Counted from the first letter of the stretch, positions 7,770-16,577 are shown. The stretch is DNA of 64,000 nucleotides from an uncultured Candidatus Saccharibacteria bacterium (GCA_947304395.1 CAMZBA010000006.1:16329-80328); one strand, 5' to 3'. The notes: generated by a model not told the origin, from the sequence alone. Numbers and translations: made by a program.

Positions 7770-8626
7770 AGTTTTTCAAACTCCTTCTCGTCTTTAAACT
7801 TTAGTACAATATCGCCGGAACCACGCGCATTCGTGCGAACCTTTACGCCAACCCCTAGCTTTTTGCTAAGTGCAGCAGCACGAGACTCACTCTCGGCGCT
7901 CACTGGTCGTTCCTCGGCTTTCTGGGCCGCTTTAGCACGCGCTTTTACTTCCACCATATATTGCTCGACTTTACGAGCGCTCCAGCTTTCGTTGATGATT
8001 TTCGGCAAAACTGCCTTGATTTGCTCTGGCGTAGCGGTAATTAATGGACGCATTTGCCCTTCGGATAGTTTGTGTTCGACCATCGCATGTTTTGCCTCTT
8101 CTGGCAGACTTAGTAAGCGCATAGTGTTAATGACGGCAGACTCGCTCTTACCGACGCGCTTAGCGACCTCCTCGGAACTCATATTGAATTGGTTTTTGAG
8201 TTTCGCATAGGCGGTTGCCGTCTCGATGGCATTTAGATCTTCGCGCTGAACATTTTCGATAAGTGACAACTCCAGCCGGTTCTGCGCATCTAATGATCGC
8301 ACAATTGCGGGAATCTTTTCTATTTCGGCAATTTTAGATGCGCGCCAACGACGTTCCCCGGCAACGATCTTATATTTGTTGCCATCTTTCGTTACAACAA
8401 TAGGCTGCAATACGCCGTGTTCTTTAATTGAGTTAGCTAATGCCTGTAGTTGCTCAGGTTTAAAATCGCGTCGTGGCTGGTCTGGGTCTGGCTCAATGTC
8501 GGACACCTTTATTTCGCGCAATTTGCTATCTTTTGCATCTTCGTCTGCCGTCGGATCAAAAGTAGAATCGATACTCTCCGTCGGAATTAATGCTTCAAAG
8601 CCCCTCCCTAATCCGCGTGCGCTCAT
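7748..8626 (-). CDS. parB: ParB/Spo0J chromosome partition protein
   Basis: 292 residues. N-terminal GRGFEALIP motif, ParB/Srx CTPase domain with GERRWRASK near residue 93, helix-turn-helix region (EEVAKRVGKSESAVINTMRLL) near 150-175 and a basic C-terminal dimerisation region. Binds parS and spreads as a CTP clamp to organise the origin region. Start overlaps parA by 4 nt (ATGA). I found no perfect TGTTTCACGTGAAACA parS site in this window. Confidence 0.95.
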   Translation of the reverse strand: MSARGLGRGFEALIPTESIDSTFDPTADEDAKDSKLREIKVSDIEPDPDQPRRDFKPEQLQALANSIKEHGVLQPIVVTKDGNKYKIVAGERRWRASKIAEIEKIPAIVRSLDAQNRLELSLIENVQREDLNAIETATAYAKLKNQFNMSSEEVAKRVGKSESAVINTMRLLSLPEEAKHAMVEHKLSEGQMRPLITATPEQIKAVLPKIINESWSARKVEQYMVEVKARAKAAQKAEERPVSAESESRAAALSKKLGVGVKVRTNARGSGDIVLKFKDEKEFEKLCSILTA

Positions 8627-9396
8627 TTTTCAATCCTTTCCAACACTTCATCGGCTAACGATTTGTATGCTTTTGCGCCTTTACTAAAGCGGTCATACTG
8701 GCCAATAGCAACACCATGACTTGGCGCCTCGGCCAGGCGAACGTTGCGCGGGATTGTAGTCTCAAATACCTTGTCTTTAAAATATCGCTTCAGCTCTGCT
8801 AGCGTTTGTGAGCTAAGGACCGTGCGACGATCATACATCGTAGCAAGAACACCAAGTAGTTTGAGTTTTGGATTCATTGCTTTTTTGACTAGATTCATAC
8901 TCTCAAGTAGCTGCGCTACGCCTTCTAGCGCGTAGAATTCTGTCTGGACTGGAAGCAAAAGATAGTCTGCAGCAATCATGCCATTAACCGTTAGTAACGA
9001 TAAGCTCGGCGGACTGTCGATAATAATATAGTCGTAATCATCTTTGACTGAATCAGTAGCCTTCTTTAGAATGCGGAATTTGTCTTCCATATCAGCCATT
9101 TGAACTTCGACATTCGCGAGCTCGGGCATGGTTGGCGCAACAAATAGCTTCTTAATTTTTTGGTTAGCCTGGCAAATTACATTCTTAAGCTCAGCCTCGC
9201 CAAGCATGACATCGCACATAGTTTCTTTGAGGTTGCGTTTATCTATGCCGAGGCCAGAGGTGGCATTTCCCTGAGGATCAAAATCTATTAATAATACTGT
9301 TCTATTTTTCTTTGCAAGATAAAAAGCCAAGTTGATAGACGTAGTAGTCTTACCAACACCTCCTTTTTGATTGGTAACCGTAATCACCTTTGCCAT
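8623..9396 (-). CDS. parA: ParA/Soj partition ATPase
   Basis: 257 residues. Deviant Walker A KGGVGKTT (residues 10-17), Walker A' IIDSPPSLSLL near 120 and the family C-terminal R-x-A-P-S-H-G block. DNA-bound ATPase that moves ParB-parS complexes. First gene of the parA-parB-frr operon. There is no Shine-Dalgarno; a -10 box ends 8 nt before the ATG, so the mRNA is probably leaderless or has a 1-2-nt leader. Confidence 0.95.
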   Translation of the reverse strand: MAKVITVTNQKGGVGKTTTSINLAFYLAKKNRTVLLIDFDPQGNATSGLGIDKRNLKETMCDVMLGEAELKNVICQANQKIKKLFVAPTMPELANVEVQMADMEDKFRILKKATDSVKDDYDYIIIDSPPSLSLLTVNGMIAADYLLLPVQTEFYALEGVAQLLESMNLVKKAMNPKLKLLGVLATMYDRRTVLSSQTLAELKRYFKDKVFETTIPRNVRLAEAPSHGVAIGQYDRFSKGAKAYKSLADEVLERIEK

Positions 9397-9404
9397 ATGT
9401 CTAT

Positions 9405-9410
9405 TTTATA
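9405..9410 (-). promoter_or_regulatory. -10 box of the leaderless parA promoter
   Basis: TATAAA on the minus strand ends at 9405; the expected start of transcription is about 9398, next to the ATG at 9396. No clear -35 hexamer. Confidence 0.55.
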
Positions 9411-9437
9411 ATAAACTCCACTTTTATTAAAGAGGTA

Positions 9438-10385
9438 CTACCAAATATAAGACTCTATTATCTCTGGTAATGGAATCTCTAATAAGATAAGACCGCCCTC
9501 TTCGGCGCGCTCACCGATATAATGGATTAAATCAACTTCTTCCTCAAAATAATGAACTTTTGGGTTTTCAGGATCGGTGCCCGTAGTGTCCCCTAAGACG
9601 CAAATATCTGTTAAAAGTTCCGTATTTATAGTTTTAATCTTATCCACATCATCAATGATGACGGTTTTTGCCGGAGACTCTAATGCAAACATCGTCGCAC
9701 AGCCAAGCTTCACGTCGTCCGCAGCTACGTAGGCCGAATCGTCAATTACGATAGTTCCGCCGATACCCTTTGCTGGCGACATGCGACCATGTAGCGGCAC
9801 AATAGAGTCGGTGCCAGCGATTAATTTTTCTTTCGGTATCTGGAATTGCTTGCCAACTGCGCAAGCCATAATGATTGGACGGATATTATGCTCGCCAAGT
9901 ATTTTGATTTTAACGTGAAGCCGATCGCGCTCTTCGTCGATGAAATCGCCTTCATAACCTTCTAGCGAGAAGCTACTGTTTTCAAAGTAAAAGTCGGCCG
10001 GGAGCTCATCGCCGTAAGTGTATATGTTGGGGTTCTTTAGGTATTTTGCGAATTCTTGCGGAACGTCATTAAAGTTCACAAACACGCGCCTGGCGATATT
10101 CGCAATCGAGAAGAAGCGTTGCGCCTCTTCGTCTGTCCGACAACTAGTAACTACAACGATGTCTGGCTCTATTTCTGGGAAATCTGCTGACGATTTGTAG
10201 TCAAGGATAACGATATCGGCATCGACACTTTTGTTTACACCCATAGTTACGACGAATTGCTGGCCAAGTATCATACCGAGGGCACGAATTGCAGACTTGC
10301 GACCATATGACCCCGCTACTACAATAGTTTTGATTTGTGGATTTTTCTTTAGATATCTTTCAATACGAGCTTTCGGTCCAAACAT
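9438..10385 (-). CDS. Mur-ligase-like protein with altered P-loop
   Basis: 315 residues, shorter than MurE/MurF (~450). Mur-ligase landmarks: P-loop equivalent GSYGRKSA near residue 26 (usually GxxGKT), LGEHN near 164 (usually GxHN), PLHGRMS near 200 and IDDSAYVAADD near 215 (usually DxYNANP). The acceptor-substrate N-terminal domain is missing and ATP binding may be weakened by the Arg insertion. May act in wall precursor amidation or peptide addition, or as a non-catalytic relative. Lies 2 nt after the DUF308-like gene, close to the FemX and MurF-like genes. Confidence 0.65.
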   Translation of the reverse strand: MFGPKARIERYLKKNPQIKTIVVAGSYGRKSAIRALGMILGQQFVVTMGVNKSVDADIVILDYKSSADFPEIEPDIVVVTSCRTDEEAQRFFSIANIARRVFVNFNDVPQEFAKYLKNPNIYTYGDELPADFYFENSSFSLEGYEGDFIDEERDRLHVKIKILGEHNIRPIIMACAVGKQFQIPKEKLIAGTDSIVPLHGRMSPAKGIGGTIVIDDSAYVAADDVKLGCATMFALESPAKTVIIDDVDKIKTINTELLTDICVLGDTTGTDPENPKVHYFEEEVDLIHYIGERAEEGGLILLEIPLPEIIESYIW

Positions 10386-10387
10386 GG

Positions 10388-11020
10388 CTATTTCTTTGCC
10401 TCCTTACCGGAAGCGCTAAGTGCCTTCTTGCGCTTAGCCGAGCGCTCAGCGTGTAGCTCTTTCATTTCATCCTTTGAATGAATGCCAAAGAACAAGTCGG
10501 TAAGACCATTAATTAAAAGATAAGTTCCAAATAGCATAATATGAGCCACGTCACTGATGTTCCCCGCATTAAAGATAACAAAACCTAAAACACAGCCAAG
10601 CATGCCGTTTACTACCCACATGAAGCGATCGGTAAGATTGTCAAAGCTCTGAAAGCCCATCACCACCGTAATAATTGACGCGGCTAGCACATATGCAGCA
10701 AGCATTGACAGACGAAGCGGCAGAAGTTCTGCGAGCGTAGCGTTAGGGTTCACGGTATAAAGAAGTGCAACAGAGATGGCCATCTCGACGATACCCAAAC
10801 CAAGCGGAAAGCCCCAGTTGCGCTGACGGCTAGAGCGATGTGCGACATTGATAACTTCAATAATCGCTAATGCAAGCATTGTCCAGCCGACAACTTGAAT
10901 TAAGAAGTTGACGTCTTGACGATGCGTAAACATCATGTAAAACCCCGCAAATAGCGAAACAATGCCTTTTAGGACAAAAACACCCCAATGGCTTTCAATA
11001 TATTTTCGTTTTGTATTCAC
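10388..11020 (-). CDS. HdeD/DUF308-like integral membrane protein
   Basis: 210 residues with about six hydrophobic helices in the paired pattern of the HdeD/DUF308 family (W-G-V-F-V-L-K-G-I near the start, LGLGIVEM in the middle). Family role is poorly known; E. coli HdeD is linked to acid resistance at high cell density. C-terminal Lys-rich tail is cytoplasmic. GTG start at 11020 is preceded by AGGAG at 8 nt. Precedes the Mur-ligase-like gene by 2 nt, so the two are co-transcribed. Confidence 0.7.
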   Translation of the reverse strand: MNTKRKYIESHWGVFVLKGIVSLFAGFYMMFTHRQDVNFLIQVVGWTMLALAIIEVINVAHRSSRQRNWGFPLGLGIVEMAISVALLYTVNPNATLAELLPLRLSMLAAYVLAASIITVVMGFQSFDNLTDRFMWVVNGMLGCVLGFVIFNAGNISDVAHIMLFGTYLLINGLTDLFFGIHSKDEMKELHAERSAKRKKALSASGKEAKK

Positions 11021-11088
11021 TTCAAAAAGCTCCTATTTCTTTAATTTAAGTATATTTAAAACAAGAGCGTTTTGCAAGTTGGAACAAT

Positions 11089-12111
11089 TTAGACGTGACG
11101 AACTTTGGCGCGTATTTTTTCGATTAAATAATTAATGCGATATTTACCAGATTGAATAATAAGATCGTGTGCATGTAAGTATTGAAGCTCATATACGCCA
11201 AAGCTTCGCTTGAACTGGCTGACACCATAGAAACGATGTTTTGTATCGTTCAAGCCGGTAATCCCCCAAAGATTATAGCGCTCAATACCGCGCTCGCGCG
11301 CATCTTTCATCGCCATTTCGTGAAGCAGTAGCACGCCTTTGTGCTTGAGTCCCAACGACGTAGATGCCGCATAATGATACGAAGCCTCATTGCCGTAGAA
11401 AATAATATAAATTTGCGCAAGAATCTCGCCTTCGTAACGTGCGGTGTATAATTTTACCTCGTCATACTTAGCAAAAGCTTCGAATTGTTTTTGCAAGAAG
11501 TCTTCAGAGAAAGCCACGAATTTATGGCGGTCTGCCGTCTCCATCTGAGTTTTATAAAATTCAGGAATACAGGAAGGATCCGTGCTGACCTCGGTCGTAA
11601 TACCCTCGTCTTTGTGCGCCTTGCGGAAGTTGCGGCGCAGACTCTGCGAGAAGCCCGCAAATACTTCGTCTTCCGATTTGCTAATATCCACAACGCCAGC
11701 ATATTCCACGGATAGATACATCGGAGCTGGTTTTAGGCCGAGCTTTTCGAATAACTTGCGGTTATCTTCACCTTCAGTAATCTGCGGACGCACGCGTACG
11801 AATACGCAGTTGTTAGCCTCGCCCTGCTCCCTAATATCTTTAAATATCTCTTTGACTAGCTTTTTATTGCTCCAATCGAGAATCGGGCCACCAGCAATTG
11901 CCATATAGGTGCCACGCTTAGCGGTTTCTACTTGTCCGACATAGGCGGCCTGGATTTTGTTTTTATCGTCAACGGCTATGCGGCGAACGACCGTTTTGCC
12001 GCGCGATTCGTGAAACTCGCCCCATGCCCAGCTTTGCAAAAAGTTAGCCTCATCATGGCTCGTCACAAACTTGTCCCATTTTTTCTGATCAGTAGCGTCA
12101 ATAATCTTCAT
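11089..12111 (-). CDS. FemX/FemAB-family peptidoglycan branch aminoacyltransferase (copy 2)
   Basis: 340 residues from the ATG at 12111. Two GNAT-like halves typical of FemABX: NFLQSWAWGEFH near 22-33, VRVRPQI near 115 and the C-terminal GLKHKGVLLLHEMAMKDARERGIERYNLWGI block. Transfers amino acids from aminoacyl-tRNA to the lipid-II stem peptide, making the wall cross-bridge. I prefer 12111 over a start 129 nt upstream because TAAAAT ends 7 nt before it (leaderless style) and the family motif begins right after it. About 20 nt downstream of a homologous gene: a tandem pair. Confidence 0.85.
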   Translation of the reverse strand: MKIIDATDQKKWDKFVTSHDEANFLQSWAWGEFHESRGKTVVRRIAVDDKNKIQAAYVGQVETAKRGTYMAIAGGPILDWSNKKLVKEIFKDIREQGEANNCVFVRVRPQITEGEDNRKLFEKLGLKPAPMYLSVEYAGVVDISKSEDEVFAGFSQSLRRNFRKAHKDEGITTEVSTDPSCIPEFYKTQMETADRHKFVAFSEDFLQKQFEAFAKYDEVKLYTARYEGEILAQIYIIFYGNEASYHYAASTSLGLKHKGVLLLHEMAMKDARERGIERYNLWGITGLNDTKHRFYGVSQFKRSFGVYELQYLHAHDLIIQSGKYRINYLIEKIRAKVRHV

Positions 12112-12118
12112 GCTACTT

Positions 12119-12124
12119 ATTTTA
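12119..12124 (-). promoter_or_regulatory. -10 box for the second femX-like gene (leaderless)
   Basis: TAAAAT on the minus strand, ending 7 nt before the ATG at 12111; no Shine-Dalgarno between them. Confidence 0.5.
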
Positions 12125-12130
12125 GCACAG

Positions 12131-13147
12131 TTATAAATGACGGCGTTTTTTGCGTACTTCTTCCAGGAAATGAACGGCTTTATAATGTATCTTTTTGACT
12201 GGCAAGTCGTGCGCTGGCACGAAAGTGACCTGCTCGCCACCGAAACCGCACTTAAAAGTCGTCACTCCGGCATAACGATGATGTGGCGAATTAGGTGGCG
12301 CAATGCCGAAGAGGTTGTAGCGCTTAATGCCCATCGCCTTGGCATCTTTTATGATTTGCCATTGCAAAGCGTGTGCGCCTGGTAGCTTTCGCCCCTCATC
12401 AGTCGATGCGGCTTCATGATAAATCGCCTCTGGCTTTTGTAATAGGATTAACCCTTTAGCTAACTCTACGCCATCGAGCGTAGCTGTATATATGCGCGCA
12501 TTATCGCCAAAGGCCTCGCGCTGCGCTTGTATAAACTTGCGCGAAGACGGAATGAAGCCCTGCCGTTCGGCGGTTTTTAGTTGGATGTCGTAAAAATTAT
12601 CGAATGCTTCTTTGGAGTTATCGGAGTCGACCTTGATGCCAAGCTTAGCGCTGCGGCGCACATCGTAACGAGTCTGGCGGCGCATGTCGGCCAATAGCTC
12701 GTCTTCGCTCTTCGTTAAATCGAGCATGACAGTATGCTCGGCATGCAGATGCATCGGTGACTTTACGAGCCCCATTTCCGCTAAAAGCTTCTCCATTTCG
12801 GGCGAATCGTAGACATTTGGGCGCATACGCACGAAGACGCATCTATTTTCTATCGCTAGCTCACGAACCTTGTCGAGGAAGAATTTTAGTACTTTCTTGC
12901 CTTTATTCCAATCTAGTAATGGCCCGCCAGGTATTTCTAGATATCTCCCGCGCTTTGCCGGCTTTAGAACAATGACAGCCGAAGCCACCATCTTGCTGTC
13001 CTTTTCAACGCCGCGATAAAATACCTGCTCTTTGTCAATCTCGTATACTTTACCCCAGGCCGAGGTCTGCAAGAAATTAGCCTCTGGGTGAGCCTTAAAA
13101 ACATACTTGTCTAGCTCTTCCGGCTTTAGCTCTACGAATTTCAACAT
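12131..13147 (-). CDS. FemX/FemAB-family peptidoglycan branch aminoacyltransferase (copy 1)
   Basis: 338 residues. Same layout as its neighbour: NFLQTSAWGKVYEI near 25, FVRMRPNVYD near 107, RRQTRYDVRRSAKLGI near 158 and KRYNLFGIAPPNSPHHRYAGV near 275. Predicted to add a residue to the peptidoglycan stem peptide. Start overlaps the hydrolase stop (TAATG). Two copies side by side suggest a cross-bridge of at least two residues or two specificities, as with FemA/FemB. Confidence 0.85.
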   Translation of the reverse strand: MLKFVELKPEELDKYVFKAHPEANFLQTSAWGKVYEIDKEQVFYRGVEKDSKMVASAVIVLKPAKRGRYLEIPGGPLLDWNKGKKVLKFFLDKVRELAIENRCVFVRMRPNVYDSPEMEKLLAEMGLVKSPMHLHAEHTVMLDLTKSEDELLADMRRQTRYDVRRSAKLGIKVDSDNSKEAFDNFYDIQLKTAERQGFIPSSRKFIQAQREAFGDNARIYTATLDGVELAKGLILLQKPEAIYHEAASTDEGRKLPGAHALQWQIIKDAKAMGIKRYNLFGIAPPNSPHHRYAGVTTFKCGFGGEQVTFVPAHDLPVKKIHYKAVHFLEEVRKKRRHL

Positions 13148-13830
13148 TATTTTTCCAGCTCCTTATATTGCGCCGCGATTTCCGCCGCCGTCTCTTTAAT
13201 GTCTTTGAGATAATGCGAATGGCGCCAACCTTCTTTTATGGTTAACGAGGAATTACTGAGCAACTCGTGCATCTTTTTGCCTTGGCGAAGAGGCGTCATC
13301 CGATCATCGGCGCCCCATACTATTCTGGTCTTAGTCGTGATTTTGCTCAAATCCAGTTTCTTATCAGAGTCAAGCATATTCGTCATTGTTTTCTTCATAT
13401 TGTCAGGAGCGTCGTTATAGTCATGTACGCCTAGTACCTTGTAGACGACCTTGCGCGCAAGCTTACTCTTTCTAAGTGGCGCAAATACTTTAGACATCCT
13501 GCGCATTAGGCTGTTTTTTAGCGATGGCTCATAAATTCCAGCTGAGTCGAGCAAAATTAAGCCACTCAAATAATTTGAGCCCTTTTGCTCGAGCATATTC
13601 AACAGGATGCGCCCACCGTTACTATGGCCAAGCGCAATTGAGCCTTTTGGAATCTCTTTTGCCGCCCATTCCGCATAATCGTCGATAGTATAAACTTCGT
13701 CCGATTGCGTACCAAGACCAGGAACGCGCAATAGTACTGCATTTATCTTATAGCTCTTAAGTTCTTTGATAACTTCTTCCCACGGTTCTGGCATATAGGT
13801 CCAACCGTGAATAATATACAATTTCTTCAT
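13147..13830 (-). CDS. Alpha/beta hydrolase (RBBP9/YdeN-like)
   Basis: 227 residues from the ATG at 13830. Complete triad: nucleophile elbow GHSNGG near residue 72, Asp in WGADDRMTPL near 172 and His in WRHSHYLKD near 205. N-terminal LYIIHGWTYMPEPW supplies the oxyanion-hole HG. Substrate unknown; context between MurF-like and FemX-like genes suggests an envelope-related ester or amide. The ATG at 13830 overlaps the upstream stop by one base (TGATG); a start at 13845 is also possible. Confidence 0.8.
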   Translation of the reverse strand: MKKLYIIHGWTYMPEPWEEVIKELKSYKINAVLLRVPGLGTQSDEVYTIDDYAEWAAKEIPKGSIALGHSNGGRILLNMLEQKGSNYLSGLILLDSAGIYEPSLKNSLMRRMSKVFAPLRKSKLARKVVYKVLGVHDYNDAPDNMKKTMTNMLDSDKKLDLSKITTKTRIVWGADDRMTPLRQGKKMHELLSNSSLTIKEGWRHSHYLKDIKETAAEIAAQYKELEK

Positions 13831-15104
13831 CAATTTAGCCCCCATTGCGCTCGGCGCTTCTTGTAGAGTGCGGTTTGGCGAGGAAGCTTCGCGGCGTCGT
13901 CTGGGTTTTCGAGTAATTTTTCAATAATCCATTCGAGATATTGGCTACCCTTAAACATGATTGTTTCACCCCCCTTGAGGTTATTTTCGAGATATTTTAA
14001 AGCAGCATCTGGTTTGCGGAACGCCATCGCGCGTACGCCCTTCTTTTTTTGAAGAACTGGATAGGTATATTTTGTCGTGCGTCGGCCTACCATCAATATC
14101 TGCTCAACATCCATACTAGCTAATAACTCTGCCAGACGCTCGTGTTCTTCTTTTTCAACACTACCCTGGTCGATAATGTCACCAATTACGAGCCACTTAT
14201 GTTCGGCCTCCATTTCCTCGAACGTCTCGAGCATAGTTTGCATACTAATAATGTGGGCATTATAGCTGCTATCGATAATCTTAATATCATTCTTGCCTTT
14301 GAAGAAATTGTTGCGACCGGGTGGCGTAATATAATTGCTTAGATTGTAGTTAACCTTGACGTCAAGATAATCCATCAGCTTCTCGAGCATTAGCAACTGA
14401 ATCGTTGCGTCGCGCGGAATTGGGTCATGAAATGTAAACTTACGCTTCGTAAAGGTAAATACTGCACGGTCTGGCTGAACTTTATAGCTTTTAAGCTCAT
14501 TTTTACTAACCTTTACAACCTCCGCATTAATATCGTTGGTCTTTTCGACCATAGTTTTATTGTCGCCATCAATTAGTACGAGTTTTTTAGTATTATGCGG
14601 AATGGTAGCAAATTCATGTGCAATCGCCTCATCGAGAGATTTAAATTTCCCCTTCTTGACTACCTCGTCGAAACACATTGCATGCGAACGCCCAAGACTA
14701 ACCCAAAGTGACACTTCTGGCTTTAGCCACCTAGAGATATATTCTGCCCGTCCCGGAAAATCACCATCAGTTTCTACAATGTAATATTTTTCTTTATGAC
14801 GAAAAGTGAATGCACGAATTGGCGACTTTAGAATTAGCTTTACCCACTGCATCTTCGAGCCAGTTACGCCATGTTCGCCCAAAATGTCAAAAGCGATTCC
14901 GAAAGCGGAATTAGCATTATGCGAGTAGTGCGCTTTGCGACCAAGCTGAGTCTCGATTAAGTTAAGCATCGTCGTCTTGCCAGCGGATCCGGTAATCATA
15001 ATTATGCGCGGTCGCCAGCGCTTTAGCGAGATATTCGCCCAGAACTTAAAGTAGCCCGCAACTATAAAATACAATTTATCACTAATTCTCGATTTTAAAT
15101 CCAT
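13830..15104 (-). CDS. MurF-like Mur ligase
   Basis: 424 residues, normal MurF size. ATP site ITGSAGKTTML near residue 37, then HNANSAFGIAFDILG near 57 and PGRAEYISRWLKPEV near 118 as in MurF, GRNNFFKGKN near 255 and IDSSYNAH near 275. By family it joins D-Ala-D-Ala to the UDP-MurNAc-tripeptide using ATP. The N-terminus lacks the ~80-residue substrate domain of E. coli MurF and starts with a hydrophobic segment. TATAAT ends exactly 7 nt before the ATG, so the transcript should be leaderless. Heads the wall cluster that continues through the hydrolase and FemX-like genes. Confidence 0.8.
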   Translation of the reverse strand: MDLKSRISDKLYFIVAGYFKFWANISLKRWRPRIIMITGSAGKTTMLNLIETQLGRKAHYSHNANSAFGIAFDILGEHGVTGSKMQWVKLILKSPIRAFTFRHKEKYYIVETDGDFPGRAEYISRWLKPEVSLWVSLGRSHAMCFDEVVKKGKFKSLDEAIAHEFATIPHNTKKLVLIDGDNKTMVEKTNDINAEVVKVSKNELKSYKVQPDRAVFTFTKRKFTFHDPIPRDATIQLLMLEKLMDYLDVKVNYNLSNYITPPGRNNFFKGKNDIKIIDSSYNAHIISMQTMLETFEEMEAEHKWLVIGDIIDQGSVEKEEHERLAELLASMDVEQILMVGRRTTKYTYPVLQKKKGVRAMAFRKPDAALKYLENNLKGGETIMFKGSQYLEWIIEKLLENPDDAAKLPRQTALYKKRRAQWGLN

Positions 15105-15110
15105 GGATTA

Positions 15111-15116
15111 ATTATA
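15111..15116 (-). promoter_or_regulatory. Extended -10 promoter of the murF-like gene (leaderless)
   Basis: TGG-TATAAT on the minus strand; predicted +1 falls on the A of the ATG at 15104. Confidence 0.6.
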
Positions 15117-15125
15117 CCATCAAAA

Positions 15126-15152
15126 ACCGCCCCATGAGGACTACGGGGCGGT
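15126..15152 (-). terminator. Terminator of the methyltransferase operon
   Basis: ACCGCCCC (15126-15133) pairs with GGGGCGGT (15145-15152), followed on the minus strand by TTTTT. Ends transcripts from 16571. Confidence 0.8.
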
Positions 15153-15179
15153 AACTATACTATACCACATTTGTGTGGT

Positions 15180-15731
15180 CTATTGTCCACGTTTCTTTAA
15201 TTCTAAAAGCACCGTTGGCACCGCTGGAGGCGGCGTAAAGTAATTTGGCCTCAGTGGAAGACGGATACGCGGGGCGTATTGAATATAGAGCTGTTTGCCC
15301 AACTGTGAGGTGTAATGTCGGTCATTATTGAGAAGTTTTAGCGCAAATTGCTTCTGCAAAATCAAGTATATGGCATCTGGCGGATTCTTTGCTTCGTCAA
15401 GCTTATGTAGAATCGCCGAGCTCAGATGAAACGGAGGGTTAGCAAAAATCTTATATGGGCCGTCCGGCAATTCCATTTCAAGAAAATCCTTTTCCACTAT
15501 CACAACATTGTCGTATCGCTTCGTATTTTTACGCAGAAGAGCAGCCGTCTCAGCATCCGGCTCAACGGCTATCACCCGTTTGCATCTACGCGCAAGAGCC
15601 GAAGTGATTACGCCAGATCCGGCGCCAATATCTATAACGACATCACGCTTCTTTATATTGCTATGACCAATCAAAAAACCAGCCAACTTGGGGCTGCGTA
15701 GAAAATGTTGCGATAATTGATATTTACGCAT
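15180..15731 (-). CDS. Erm/KsgA-family rRNA adenine methyltransferase, short form
   Basis: 183 residues; KsgA and most Erm proteins are 240-270, so the C-terminal helical domain is missing. SAM site DIGAGSGVIT near 34, acidic VEPD near 56, and the catalytic motif NPPFHLSSAIL near 99; LSQHFL near residue 6 matches the Q-N-F-L start of the family. NPPFH rather than NLPY looks more like short actinobacterial Erm proteins than KsgA. Target could be 23S A2058 (macrolide resistance) or 16S adenines. Start overlaps the SpoU gene by 8 nt. Specificity is inference. Confidence 0.75.
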   Translation of the reverse strand: MRKYQLSQHFLRSPKLAGFLIGHSNIKKRDVVIDIGAGSGVITSALARRCKRVIAVEPDAETAALLRKNTKRYDNVVIVEKDFLEMELPDGPYKIFANPPFHLSSAILHKLDEAKNPPDAIYLILQKQFALKLLNNDRHYTSQLGKQLYIQYAPRIRLPLRPNYFTPPPAVPTVLLELKKRGQ

Positions 15732-16275
15732 CTTTCGGCAATAATCCTAACTGTCGCACAGCTTCATACATCGCAACTGCACTTGCGCAACCAACGTTGA
15801 TAGAGCGAGTGGAGCCGAGTTGCTCGATATAGAATGCGCCGTCGGATTTATCTAATAACTCTTGAGAAATGCCGTCAGATTCTGAACCAAATATTAAAAT
15901 CGAGTTTGGTTTGATTTCTGTTTTTGCAAGCGCCTTCGCTTCTGGACGATTGTTGTCGACGGCAATAATAGACATATTACGGGCGCGCGCGTCCTTTATG
16001 AATTCATCAACTGTCGAAAAGTGATCGATATGTAAGTATTTATCCGTCACCATTGCACCGCGGCGGTTATATTTGCGCTTGCCAATGATATGCACGCGCG
16101 CCACATTAAAAGCGTTCGCATTGCGCACAATGGTGCCGATGTTAAAATCGTGCGCCAAGTTCTCTATTGCGATTTCCAGAGGAATCCGAGATTTATCGAG
16201 GTCGGCAACAATCTCCTCATTGCTAAGGCCTTTGTATTTATCTATGAGATTGCGCGTATCGTCGCTCGGATTCAT
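15724..16275 (-). CDS. SpoU/TrmH-family RNA 2'-O-methyltransferase
   Basis: 183 residues with the SPOUT trefoil-knot motifs: NIGTIVRNANAFNV near 45 (motif 1), ILIFGSESDGIS near 125 (motif 2) and IEQLGSTRSINVGCASAVAMYE near 150 (motif 3). Methylates ribose 2'-OH in tRNA or 23S rRNA with SAM; which nucleotide cannot be told. Start overlaps the upstream stop (TAATG). Sits with the Erm/KsgA-like gene in a small RNA-modification operon. Confidence 0.85.
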   Translation of the reverse strand: MNPSDDTRNLIDKYKGLSNEEIVADLDKSRIPLEIAIENLAHDFNIGTIVRNANAFNVARVHIIGKRKYNRRGAMVTDKYLHIDHFSTVDEFIKDARARNMSIIAVDNNRPEAKALAKTEIKPNSILIFGSESDGISQELLDKSDGAFYIEQLGSTRSINVGCASAVAMYEAVRQLGLLPKDA

Positions 16276-16571
16276 TATTTCTTGGTATTTTTACTGCTTT
16301 GTTTTTCGATGCGAGCTTTAGATTTTTCGTTCTGCTCGTGCGATTCAATTATAAAACGAATCAACGCCCAAACAATAACATTCGCCAACATCGCCGCAAT
16401 AGCAATTAGCGGCACAATAAGTAGCGCCACGCCAGCGGATTGATTAATCAATGCAACAACACCAGCTATAACAAATACTATTACTGCAACCGATGCATAA
16501 GTCCAAGTCAAAAGGCTAATTTGCCTTTTTTCACGATACATTCTAGATAATTTTTCAAATAAACTTTCCAT
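16275..16571 (-). CDS. Small two-span membrane protein, leaderless
   Basis: 98 residues from the ATG at 16571: amphipathic N-terminus, two adjacent hydrophobic helices (about residues 22-42 and 46-70) and a highly charged Lys/Glu C-terminus. No family recognised. The promoter TTGACA-17-TATAAT places +1 on the A of this ATG, which rules out an alternative start 18 nt upstream. First gene of the operon with the two RNA methylases. Confidence 0.6.
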   Translation of the reverse strand: MESLFEKLSRMYREKRQISLLTWTYASVAVIVFVIAGVVALINQSAGVALLIVPLIAIAAMLANVIVWALIRFIIESHEQNEKSKARIEKQSSKNTKK

Positions 16572-16577
16572 GTCATC

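Noticed and set aside
7748..9396. parS site near parAB
   Set aside because: No TGTTTCACGTGAAACA or close variant seen here or elsewhere in the window.
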